A stretch of DNA of 18,137 bases from NCBI GenBank assembly GCA_958430865.1, contig CAUDNR010004583.1:16264-34400 (forward strand), read 5' to 3'. The translations under genes and the position numbers were made by a program. A model generated the notes under the pieces. That model was not told where the DNA came from and ran no database searches. It saw nothing but the letters and a program-made list of their open reading frames with translations. This document shows positions 8,768 through 17,023 of the stretch, in pieces (position 1 is the stretch's first letter; the number at the start of each line of letters is the position of its first letter). This DNA is from Entrophospora sp. SA101. Taxonomy: Eukaryota > Glomeromycota > Glomeromycetes > Entrophosporales > Entrophosporaceae.

Positions 8768-8928
8768 ATGACTAAATCAAGTTTGAATACGCAACGTGAG
8801 ACCATTTTGCATTGTTGGAACATCGGAATGCGCTCAGTTAAGGAAATTCAAAGATCCCCATGCGAACTATTTATAATAATCTCAAAAAATTAGAACAAAA
8901 TAATGGAAAATTGGATCGAAAAAAGGGA
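8768..8928 (+). pseudogene. Tc1/mariner transposase relic, N-terminal helix-turn-helix
   Basis: From ATG 8768 the plus strand reads MTKSSLNTQRETILHCWNIG, then MRSVKEIQR. After a one-base shift near 8852 it continues IPMRTIYNNLKKLEQNNGKL, then DRKKG. This is the N-terminal paired-type helix-turn-helix of a Tc1/mariner transposase, which binds the terminal inverted repeats. Homology stops at about 8928, where minisatellite array B begins, so the rest of the transposase is absent. It probably belongs to the same family as the C-terminal fragments at 4828 and 14596, although the pieces need not derive from one insertion. Confidence 0.75.
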
Positions 8929-8933
8929 GTTCT

Positions 8934-9230
8934 ACAAAACTATTGAATAATTGATAAAACGTTCGTTAGAATATTTTTTCATAGATATTGTCCTTAATGC
9001 TTGTACAAACCATTGAATAATTGATAAAACGTTCGTTAGTATATTTTGTTCATAGATCTTGTCCTTAATGCTTGTACAAACTATTGAATAATTGATAAAA
9101 CGTTCGTTAGTATATTTTGTTCAGATATTGTCCTTAACGCTTGTACAAACCATTGAATAATTAATAAAACGTTCGTTAGTACATTTTGTTCATAGATCTT
9201 GTCCTTAACATTTACTTCGATCTTAATCTT
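8934..9230 (+). repeat. Minisatellite array B, four units of about 70 bp
   Basis: Units start TTGAATAATTGATAAAACG at 8943, 9013 and 9084, with a variant at 9154. Each continues TTCGTTAGTATATTTTGTTC, a CATAGATCTTG segment and CCTTAATGCTTGTACAAAC. Spacing is 70, 71 and 70 bp. It is the same family and orientation as A1/A2 but lacks the GCAAGCTT segment, so units are shorter and more regular. Confidence 0.9.
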
Positions 9231-9318
9231 TATTATCATCCTCAAAAAATGATGATTCGTTGTCGTCGTTGCTACTAATTATAATATTATTATTATTGAT
9301 TGATGGACCTTCGTACAT
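9223..9318 (-). other. Coding-like 31-residue Asn/Asp-rich segment
   Basis: From ATG 9318 the minus strand reads MYEGPSINNNN, then IIISSNDDNESSFFEDDNKD and a stop at 9223, directly beside minisatellite array B. The acidic, Asn-rich character resembles a disordered C-terminal tail or last exon. No upstream exon or family was recognised, and trinucleotide repeats (AAT/GAC) alone could produce it. Confidence 0.25.
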
Positions 9319-9430
9319 TACAAAAATGTAACCAATCAAATCAATTAACGAGTTTTATCTTTTTTTTTAATTTTTAAATGTTTCTTCCAACCAAATAAAA
9401 TAAATAATAAAAATTAACAAAAAGAGAGGT

Positions 9431-9560
9431 TATGTCACGAAGGGTCAATCAATACACCTAACATGAGCCATCCATGTGAGTTCCACCCTTCGTCACGCGG
9501 GACTTTACAGCTGGCCCAAAGTGAGGCATACACCTAAGGGAGCCAGACACAGAGTGTCCA
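9431..9560. other. GC-richer structured island of unknown nature
   Basis: Near 50% GC in a region of about 25%. The arms gtcacgaagggt (9434-9445) and acccttcgtcac (9485-9496) pair at 11 of 12 positions, enclosing an inner acatg/catgt hairpin (9461-9477). A TACACCTAA...GAGCCA motif occurs twice, 76 bp apart (about 9453 and 9529). It could be a structured RNA, a transposon end or a fragment of a dispersed repeat; the sequence does not decide. Confidence 0.45.
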
Positions 9561-9839
9561 TAATGGGTACTTCATCATTGCATGACTTTTATCCGGACGA
9601 TTAGTTATTATTAAACCCATTCTATGACTTATATACCAACTTTTTTCAAGTTGTGCAAAATATGGGATATCAACCAGTTTACAACTGGATAAATTTAAAT
9701 TTTTATTGTGTAGTCTAAAAAAAAATAGAAAAAGTAGACTGTTAAATACAAGATGTATCATACATACAAGCTTCCAAAGCATGTTGTAAAATATACCGAT
9801 GAACGGTTATCAATTATTAAGTTTCCAAATGAATGCTTC

Positions 9840-10440
9840 ATCAATTATGAATAGCTTGTATCGAAGTAAGTGTTAAAGTCAAGATCTATGAAGCTGTTTG
9901 TAAAATATATTTAATCAATTATTCAAATAATTATATAGACGGGCTTGGTCGTCAAGATCTATCTGTAAATCAAATTTCCAAAATGAACGTTTATTATTAT
10001 AGGCGGGATTGATCGAAGTTAATCAAGATCTACGAAGTTTGCAAAACGAATGTTTATCAATTACTCAATAATTATATAGGCGGGTTTGATTGAAGTAAGT
10101 GTAAGTCAAGATCTATGAAGCTTGCAAAACGAAAGTTTATCAATTATTCAAATAATTATATAGGCGGGATTGATCGAAGTTAATCAAGATATACGAAGCT
10201 TGCAAAACGAATGTTTATCAATTACTCAATAATTATATAGGCGGGTTTGGTCGAAGTAAACGTTAATCAAGATCTACGAAGCTTGCAAAACGAATATTTA
10301 TCAATTATTCAAATAATTATATAGGCGGGTTTGATTGAAGTAAGCGTTAATCACGATCTACGAAGCTTGCAAAACGAGTGTCAATTATTCAATAATTATA
10401 TAGGCGGGATTGATCGAAATGAGTGTTAAAGACAATTTAT
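9840..10440 (-). repeat. Minisatellite array C, inverted relative to A and B, units of about 80 bp
   Basis: Read on the plus strand, units carry TCAATTATTCAAATAATTAT, ATAGGCGGG, a TTGATCGAAGTAAG segment and AATCAAGATCTACGAAGCTT, then GCAAAACGAA. The TCAATTA start recurs at 10057, 10140, 10218, 10301 and 10381, and more diverged units extend back to about 9840. The reverse complement aligns with the units of arrays A and B, plus an extra TATAGGCGGG segment. Confidence 0.85.
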
Positions 10441-10959
10441 ACGTTTTATTTATTATTTATTTATATATAAATAAAATAATTATTAATGAAACTTTAATTA
10501 ATATTAATTCAGAAATGTAAAACAATCACTAATAAAATACCTTTTAGTTTTTGCTGAATCCCGTCTACATAAAATTCTTCATGGCTATTACAGTATTAAA
10601 TTTCAATAAAATAGTTTTTCATGAACCTCTCTAAAACTTATTAACCAATACCCCTCATAAAGTAATGACCATATGAATGCTTAAATTATTCTATACCTTC
10701 TCATTTATTATCAAATATTTTAAAGCGATATTGAGAAATAATCTGAGCTATGAAGTGAAAAAGTAATACCGTTTTTGAATAGCCGTGAATTCATGTAGAG
10801 AAGACCTTTCGATATGAAAGAGTATCTTTTAAAAAGCTTTAATGGAGTACTTTCATTTTACTCTAACAACAAAGTTCGAGTTTATTATAAAGATAACGAA
10901 ATATTTTTAAAAAAAATTCATGTGACACGAATTTCGAATATATGTTGGAATTGTACCAT
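10441..10959. other. AT-rich DNA without recognisable genes
   Basis: No coding-like frame, paired repeat or RNA signature was found here. It contains short A and T runs and a TAT-rich palindromic patch near 10440-10480 that looks like simple-sequence drift at the edge of array C. Confidence 0.5.
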
Positions 10960-10964
10960 TATTT

Positions 10965-11075
10965 TTTTTTCTTCTGAACATTAACGTTATAACTTTTAAT
11001 ATAATGATCAAGTATTATATAACACTTAAAGAAATAAGTAATCTCAACTGCTTCCACTACTATGTAATATAAAGA
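10965..11075. repeat. Dispersed repeat R2, copy A
   Basis: This matches 14985-15110. Shared words include AACGTTATAACTTTTAATA, AAGTATTATATA and ACTTAAAGAAATAAGTA. In the other copy it directly follows repeat R1, so R1 and R2 may be parts of one longer element of which only the end is present here. It lies immediately downstream of the GTP cyclohydrolase relic. Confidence 0.7.
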
Positions 11076-11169
11076 TAGAAACAATACATTACTATTATTC
11101 TTATAATGAAAAAAAAAATCTTTGCATACGCTTGACACTTTCTTCATAACATTAATACCTGACCTTTAC

Positions 11170-11400
11170 CAAGACATTCTATTATTGTTTTAACAGATTC
11201 AGCAATTTTTCTTTTATGCTTTTCCTTTTGAAAATTGGTTTTATTTGGTCTTTGTTTAGTACTAATGCCCAAATCAATTTTATTTATAAAAGTAATGTAA
11301 ATATAAATAACTTGACCAGCTTAACCCATCCATATCTAATGGCGGTGGTGGTGATTCACTATTATTAACCAAAGGTGACCTTGAATGAAATCTTATTTAT
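11170..11400 (-). pseudogene. GTP cyclohydrolase I N-terminal relic
   Basis: Minus-strand exon-like piece 1 (about 11395-11311) reads HSRSPLVNNSESPPPPLDM, then DGLSWS. Piece 2 (11274-11170) reads LGISTKQRPNKTNFQKEKHK, then RKIAESVKTIIECLG, and ends at a good donor GTAAAG. Together they match the start of fungal GTP cyclohydrolase I (the DGLSWPS and I..AV.TI(L)ECLGED region), the first enzyme of folate and pterin synthesis. The rest of the enzyme, including its zinc-binding and active-site His/Cys residues, is not found downstream, where repeat R2 lies instead. The intron between the pieces has no AG acceptor in the right phase, and piece 1 lacks an in-frame ATG. I judge it a decayed partial duplicate; a functional copy would be elsewhere. 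Confidence 0.6.
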
Positions 11401-11494
11401 TGAATATGTTAATATTGTCAATATACGTTGCGGAAATAACTATCTCTACATCCCACAAAGTAAAGAAACAAAATATTCTTTGAGTTTTTTTCTA

Positions 11495-11860
11495 TCTGCA
11501 CACACAAAAAAAATTTATGCAGTATATACAGTATATACGACAAAAGTATAGTATGATTATATTATTGCATAAATACCTATATAATTGTGTTGGTTTACTG
11601 GGAATTCAAGTCACCAGACTATATCAATACACGCACGGTAGTCTTGTATTGAAGTTCTTCTTCACCTTGTTCGTTGGGTTGTTCATCATATTCGACTACA
11701 TCTTCGCGGCATAGTGTTCTTTATTCTCTTTGTGGTCATATAGTCAAATATTAACGATATATTAAAAAATACTTAATATTGTTGCGGCAACACAGCCGGG
11801 ATATCTACCTGTTAATAAACCAAGAAGATGTTTGTCATCATTGTATTGAATCCTTTTGTA
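11495..11860 (-). other. Coding-like minus-strand islands of unknown origin
   Basis: Two stretches have protein-like codon content. About 11718-11637 reads TLCREDVVEYDEQPNEQGEE, then ELQYKTT, followed by donor-like GTGCGT. About 11860-11770 includes KRIQYNDDKHLLGLLTG, then RYPGCVAATI, with donor-like GTAGATAT inside. A strong acceptor (T-run plus GTGTGTGCAG) ends at 11496. I could not join them in one frame or name a family. They may be parts of a multi-exon gene, a broken one, or a transposon. A plus-strand frame at 11517-11714 is the antisense of the first island. Confidence 0.3.
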
Positions 11861-12318
11861 TAATCATATAGATTGATTAATAAATAAACAAAATAAACAT
11901 ATATGTATATATATATTTGCGATGAAAGTTTTGAAAATATCCTCCAGGTTGTACCCTTATTATTTTACAATGAACAATGCAACACAACCTTTCTTGTATC
12001 ATCTATTCTTGATAATAATAGGCTAAAATTCACGTACATAGTCAATTTGAATTCGTATCCAAACACATCACACAATATTAATAAACACGATTTGTTTTTA
12101 AATCGGAACAAAATTATTAACAAATAGTAAATACCAATATTTTATTATTACATTTATACATCATAGAAAAAAAAAATGAATAAATATAAACCAACTACAT
12201 GATATTTTTCATATACTAAAAATATTGAAATATTTATAACAAAAATTTTATACATATTGATGAAAAATCCAATGCAATATTTTACTTGGTTTTAAATGAA
12301 TCTTCTTTCTCTACTATA

Positions 12319-12579
12319 TCAATAGTGTGAGCATGTATATTCATTAGGAGTACAAGATGATCCATTTGGACAACACCCTCCAAGGGAATCCGTACAGCAA
12401 TAATAGCCTGTTTTACAGCAACTATCATTGTAGTAACATTTACTATATCCAACTGGGCAATACTGAGCATTAACACTTAAAGCATGACCTGTGCGAGGTG
12501 CTGGAGTTACAGCAGCTAAGGCTCCGAAGGATCCGAAAGACATAAGAACAAGAACAAGGATTAAGATAAAATTCTTCAT
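12319..12579 (-). CDS. Small secreted ten-cysteine protein, paralog 3
   Basis: This is an 86-residue single-exon protein from ATG 12579. Residues 1-22 are the family signal peptide (MKNFILILVLV, ending GALA). The linker is Ala/Pro-rich (AVTPAPRTGH). Ten cysteines lie at 41, 48, 54, 55, 61, 62, 69, 70, 76 and 83 (C-x6-C-x5-CC-x5-CC-x6-CC-x5-C-x6-C). The last part, GGCCPNGSSCTPNEYTC, follows the C-terminal half of a granulin repeat closely. Compared with paralogs 1 and 2, the spacing between the first cysteines differs while the spacing from the third CC pair to the end is fixed. It is predicted secreted with a disulfide-rich fold, target unknown. A frame inside it at 12282-12476 is a shadow. 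Confidence 0.85.
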   Translation of the reverse strand: MKNFILILVLVLMSFGSFGALAAVTPAPRTGHALSVNAQYCPVGYSKCYYNDSCCKTGYYCCTDSLGGCCPNGSSCTPNEYTCSHY

Positions 12580-12716
12580 TTGAAAGTGCGTTAGAATAAA
12601 GATATTTTTATATTTAGATTAATAAACAGAAATATGATTTTAATAAATGTATTAGAACAAATAATGATTATAATATAAAAATATTGATTTTTGTATTTTT
12701 TGATGAAAAGAAGATG

Positions 12717-12739
12717 GGTTTAAACCGAGGATTTTTATA
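12717..12739 (-). promoter_or_regulatory. Core promoter of paralog 3: TATA-like box plus palindrome
   Basis: TATAAAAA (12739-12732, minus strand) then GGTTTAAACC (12726-12717), the same order and spacing as in paralogs 1 and 2, although the surrounding promoter has several insertions. Survival of both elements in the most diverged copy is the best evidence that they are functional. Confidence 0.6.
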
Positions 12740-12870
12740 ATGATTTGAAAGTGGAAGTTGTCTCCTTTTTAAAAACTATTATTATGGAATTAATTTTAAC
12801 AATGATTTTTAGTCATATTGTACGCAATCAATAAAAAAAAATATTCGCTTAGGAATTTTCTATTCCACGG

Positions 12871-14595
12871 ATTAAACGTGCAATAAATATTTGCCCAACA
12901 TATTTTACAAATCTAAATTTCTTTGTTTTACCAGTATTTGGTTAGTTGCAAGAGGCGCAAACCTTTTGAAAATGTTACGTAAAAGTATTTTTAACAATGA
13001 AATTTAAATAAAGCATTCAAAGATTATTTTGTTTGAATGAAAAAACTAATTCGAATAAAGTCCATCAGTTGATAATCTTTTTACTAAAAAAATCTATTCT
13101 TGATATTTATGCGTCAGACGAAGTGCTTGAAATAGATCTTGAAAAGGATGAAGTTGGTCAATATTAATATTGTCTCTATTGTCTCTATTATTGTTGTGAA
13201 ATGAAATCTATGTTAATTCGCATTTCCAAATTAAATCAGCCAATATTAACCTAGAAAAATTGTTATTCATGAATCTTGTTCCATTCACGTTTCCTTAATG
13301 AATGAATAAACAAATACAGTCAAAACTCATTAAATTCATAGGTCTGGTACAGCAAATTCTTTTTTGTTATCATCATCTGCTTGATTTGAAGCTTGAATTC
13401 ATTTTTCAGGAATTTACTACTTACCTAATAGCAATATTTTAATGGTTACATGAGAGAAGTGATGATAGCATATAATAAAAGATCATTGATTATGAAATTA
13501 CCGAATAATAATAATAATGAATTTATCGAATACGAATTTAACAAGCTTTGGCTATAAACAAATAAACTACAATGAATTAAACAAATTAGGTATTTAATTA
13601 ATTCAATTGATTCGTAATCAATAACTTCAGATGGTAGATCATTACGCACAGATAGTTTCTAAATTTGTAGAATCCATTGGTCGCATGCCAAAATTTATAC
13701 AGCCCCGAGTCATCTAAACACAAAATTTCAAATTCTAGAATATTCAGAAAAATAAAATTTCTTAAATAGATAATGATCTTCTCCTAAACTATCATCAATA
13801 GTTAACGAGGTAGCAAAATTTAGGTAAACATTATTTAAAATATAGAAAGTTACTAATATTCAAACCATCACATATTTTTTAAGTAATAGATATTTTACAT
13901 CAAACTTTTTATAGAATTATTCTTTGTCATTGACTATATAAAATTATGAAGAATTTGAACCCAAATTACTCTGTGTATCCATGTGATAGGCTTCAAAATG
14001 CAGAATAAAATTGGTCGGTTTTAGATGACTCGTGCTATACAAGTCACCTAGTCCTACAACTTTTCGCGTCACATCATCGCCAATTTTGAGAAAAAATAAA
14101 AAAATGCAATAAAAATTGTTTGATCATGTGATATTTCCTAGCCATTCCATGAATAAGTATGCAATAATATTGACATTGGCAATTTTTATTTTGTTTCAAT
14201 TCGTTTAAACTTTTGTCTGAACATAGCAAATTTGGTAAACGTGTGCAACTTTGAGGCTCAAATCCTCCATAATAACATAACATACCAACAAAATGAAATC
14301 GTAACTTTGTAGGGAAAGGTATTGGGCTTCAAAAAATTACAAATTATTTTTTGGAGTTACATGACCAATAAAAAGTTAAAAACAAATATTCAGAAAAAGG
14401 GAATCTATTGCGTGTAATGTAACCACTTTCGACAGCGGCGATCAACTCAAAAAACAATGAAATTGTAATTTTGATATTTTTTTTAAAATGAATGATTATT
14501 TTTGTATGTTTGTTTGTTTATTTATTTTGATGTGTCGAAATGTAAGTGAAAAAATTTAATTTCGCATGACAAAATGGATGGATATCTTGTTTGCA
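12871..14595. other. AT-rich region with short coding-like relics only
   Basis: No complete gene is visible. Three short stretches look protein-like: plus 13087-13162, ending KSILDIYASDEVLEIDLEKD then EVGQY and a stop; minus 13398-13336, IQASNQADDDNKKEFAVPDL and a stop; minus about 13657-13600, LSVRNDLPSEVIDYESIELI. Each resembles a terminal exon or gene end, but none has a recognised family or matching exon. A minus-strand frame at 14074-14283 contains GGFEPQSCTRLPNLLCS and may be repeat-derived. The remainder is featureless AT-rich DNA. Confidence 0.35.
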
Positions 14596-14735
14596 CGATA
14601 ATAAATACAAGAACTTTCATTTCTGAAAAAAGAATTCGTGTAATAGACTGGTCACTCAATAGTTCTGACCTTAATCCTATTTAAAGTTGGTTATAGAATG
14701 TTGGTAAAAAAAGTTATTAAAAAATCTCTAATGGT
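14596..14735 (+). pseudogene. Tc1/mariner transposase relic, catalytic C-terminal fragment
   Basis: A DN-K segment at about 14597 (second catalytic motif) is followed by TRTFISEKRIRVIDW and then SLNSSDLNPI and a stop where the family has NPIE. A weakly matching SWL and NVGKK continue to about 14735. IDW and NS-DLNPI are hallmark Tc1/mariner motifs. Several stops and a shift show that it is dead. It is closer to the fragment at 4828 (shared EKRIR-IDW) than chance would allow, so both come from one family. Confidence 0.75.
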
Positions 14736-15110
14736 AACCATTGGAATAAATACTGTTTGAGTTGCTCTTTCATAATCTGTTAATCTGTACAAAGTATGAT
14801 TTTTACTAAAATCAAGAAAATTTGCATGTCAGGGAGTTTGATTTTTTTTTGAACAAATTTATGTATATATTTCTCTAATATAATATATGTTTCATTTTCT
14901 ATCTTTTCAGTTATGATCCAATGATCTAACAGGTATTGGAGGTTATATAAGAGGAAAAAGTTATGGGTTTTAGAGACCAAGCCATTATTTTCTTTTCTTC
15001 TAAACATCAACGTTATAACTTTTAATACAATAAGTATTATATATTATTGGCAAAACATTCTCATTTATACTTAAAGAAATAAGTATTCTCAACGGCTTTT
15101 ATTAATGTGA
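14712..15110. repeat. Dispersed repeat R1 copy B followed by R2 copy B
   Basis: 14712-14950 matches 6211-6415 (R1) and 14985-15110 matches 10965-11075 (R2). A single element spanning both would be about 400 bp. Its left end overlaps the end of the Tc1 relic, so the repeat may be the 3' part of, or an insertion next to, that transposon. The minus-strand frame at 14780-15010 lies within it and is not a convincing gene. Confidence 0.65.
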
Positions 15111-15950
15111 TACAAGTTATTTGTTTGTTTGTTTATTACTTCTGTACTTGATCAAAAAAATGATATTGATAAAAAATAGATCATTGCTTATTTTATATTA
15201 ATTAATATTATGTGTTAACATATGTTGGACATTGACATACTTGGACCAAAAAAATTTTCTTAAATAATAGGCTTCAAATAAAATACTGTATATATTATCA
15301 ATCTATTTTTCTTTAATAGTCTTGTTGTATATAGTGATAATAATTAGATGTGGGTTAATACATAATGCGTATGATACCCGACGAGCGAATTGTGTAATGT
15401 TACACTTTTTTTTTTAAAACTAGATGAATGCTTTATGACAGTGACTTCGTCACTAGTGTTACTTGTTATTTACTGTTTTAAAGTCTCTATTCAAATAAAA
15501 GTTACTATTTGAAGAAAAATTTCTGGCCTTCGGCAAAGTTGAATGATTTTAATATTGTTATTTAATCACCAATAAAATAATTGGATCACGGAAAATATCT
15601 CAGACAACGGAGAAACAAATATTCTGATGTAACAGACCTTTAATTCTCAGATTAAATTCAAACAAAAGAATTTAAATTATTGGATCACTTTAGAAATAAC
15701 TTGAAAATAGTTCTACACAGAAAGTTCAAGTAATACATTTAATTAGGAATAATAAATAATATTGTCCTTATCTTTGTCCTTGTTGTTGACTTGAATATTG
15801 TATTTTTGTAATGATAATAAATCTATCCCTAACAATGAATCCATACCAAATCCCATGCATAATCATTTTTTCTCTTGTTTTATATTTGTCCATTTTTTTT
15901 ATTTCTTTTCTTTTCTTTTAGTGAGGTGATATTTAATGAATTTTATTTAG
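15111..15950. other. AT-rich DNA, no supported gene; two small hairpins
   Basis: GTGTAATGTTACAC (15392-15405) is a 6-bp stem followed by a run of about ten T. AGTGACTTCGTCACT (15440-15454) is another compact stem-loop. I found no promoter boxes or RNA-gene signature that would make these terminators or structured RNAs. A T/C-rich tract at about 15890-15920 ends in a good splice acceptor. Confidence 0.4.
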
Positions 15951-16026
15951 TAGTTTTGAGAACGCACCTGACTTGAGTATGGAAGAACAGCTAAGGAAGG
16001 CACCCACTAAGAAACGTGATCAGTAA
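15951..16026 (+). other. Terminal-exon-like fragment
   Basis: After an acceptor-like TTTATTTAG, the plus strand reads SFENAPDLSMEEQLRKAPTK, then KRDQ and TAA. The charged, low-bias content looks like a real last exon of about 24 residues, with a longer pyrimidine tract and a second acceptor just upstream. No upstream exon or family was identified, so it may be a relic. Confidence 0.3.
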
Positions 16027-16162
16027 TGTAAAATCTAAAAAAGTTATTGTTTAGTACAAGAAATTGTTTAATGATAGTGAAAGATAGTTTTGAGAGTAAA
16101 AACATGCCAGAAATTGTTGTTACGATTTAGTATAAATAAATGATATTAGATTAGTAAAAAAA

Positions 16163-16415
16163 GTAGTTAATTTTTAATTTTTTGAAATTAAAAAAATCCC
16201 ACTTGCGTAACAATAATTTTTTTAAAAAAACGAAGGAAACAATTTTTTTTGTAGTTAATTTTTAATTTTTTGAATTAAAAATCCCATTTGCGTAACAATT
16301 TTTTGTTAAGAATAAAGATATTTATTACTAATAAAAAGAATTATTAATATTAAATTTCCCACTTGCGTAACGAAAAAAATTTTTTTTGCCTTAGTACTAA
16401 TCCCGCTTGCGTAAC
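16163..16415 (+). repeat. Cluster of four CCCACTTGCGTAAC elements
   Basis: CCCACTTGCGTAAC occurs at 16198 and 16358, with one-base variants at 16283 (CCCATTTGCGTAAC) and 16402 (CCCGCTTGCGTAAC). The first two lie in an 88-bp direct repeat starting GTAGTTAATTTTTAATTTTT at 16163 and 16251. The GC-rich core within very AT-rich DNA is preserved while the flanks drift. It is probably the signature of a small dispersed repeat; a protein-binding site is possible. Confidence 0.7.
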
Positions 16416-17023
16416 AATAATTTTTTTAAACAAAAATTTTTGCCTTCAGCGAATGAAAAATGAAAAAATAACTAATTTTTTGTTTTTTACCTTAAGAGAA
16501 ATGAAAAAACTGATGGATTTTTTGCAACCTGCATGCTATAATTAAAATATTTCTCAGATAATAACGTATAGTTAAAAAAAATATTGGCAGGAGAATTTTT
16601 ATAGTTGATTAATTTTTTACATAAAGTGAAAAATAAAGTAAACCTTTACATATTTGATCTACAAATACATTTTCTACAACAAAACGATTGCTTTTGTTTT
16701 CAATTCAACACCCAAATTTTACAAAAAATTCCTTCCCAAAAAAATATTTTAGTTCCAAACAGAATGTATTAATTCGAATTCGATTCTGAATCCAATTCAA
16801 TTCCGAATCCAATTCAGAATTCTTATCCATATTCATTAAAATTGAACCGCGTTTTTTATTTTTTTTACCTGAAGATCTAATTAGTTGATACTTTATTAAC
16901 ATAAAAAATTACACAAATCTTGATATATGAGGCAAATGATAAATGTATTAACCCTTTTTATTGAAAAATTCGATAAATATGGAAGGTTACATGCATCAAA
17001 ACTGTTAGCCCGAAATTTATTAT
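16416..17023. other. AT-rich DNA with a short GAATCCAATTC repeat
   Basis: At 16771-16824 the words GAATTC, GAATCCAATTC and CCGAATCCAATTCAG recur as an imperfect tandem repeat. It generates the NSELDSELNW-like minus-strand frame at 16705-16902, which I do not regard as a gene. Plus-strand frame 16363-16545 is built from the TTGCGTAAC repeats. Otherwise nothing distinctive. Confidence 0.45.

Larger units (their letters stand above)
11960..12870. repeat. Diverged third copy of the secreted-protein gene and its flanks
   Basis: From TTTTACAATGAACAATGCAA the 3' flank matches 3630-3972 of copy 1 with many substitutions. The promoter matches as far as TATTCCACGG (12870, against 4480). It lacks the minisatellite and foldback element. 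It represents an older duplication than the pair at 2325 and 6415. Confidence 0.85.

Noticed and set aside
9534..9782. Minus-strand 82-codon frame
   Set aside because: It crosses the structured GC-rich island and low-complexity DNA, with no protein-like composition or motif.
10959..11147. Minus-strand 62-codon frame continuing after the cyclohydrolase donor
   Set aside because: It lies in dispersed repeat R2, ends in a poly-lysine run and shows none of the cyclohydrolase catalytic motifs.
14074..14283. Minus-strand 69-codon frame with GGFEPQSCTRLPN
   Set aside because: It looks like repeat-derived sequence and has no recognisable domain; it is mentioned only within the intergenic entry.
15392..15415. 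Stem GTGTAA-TG-TTACAC followed by a T-run, resembling a terminator
   Set aside because: Rho-independent terminators are not expected in a eukaryote, and no Pol III promoter boxes or RNA gene precede it.
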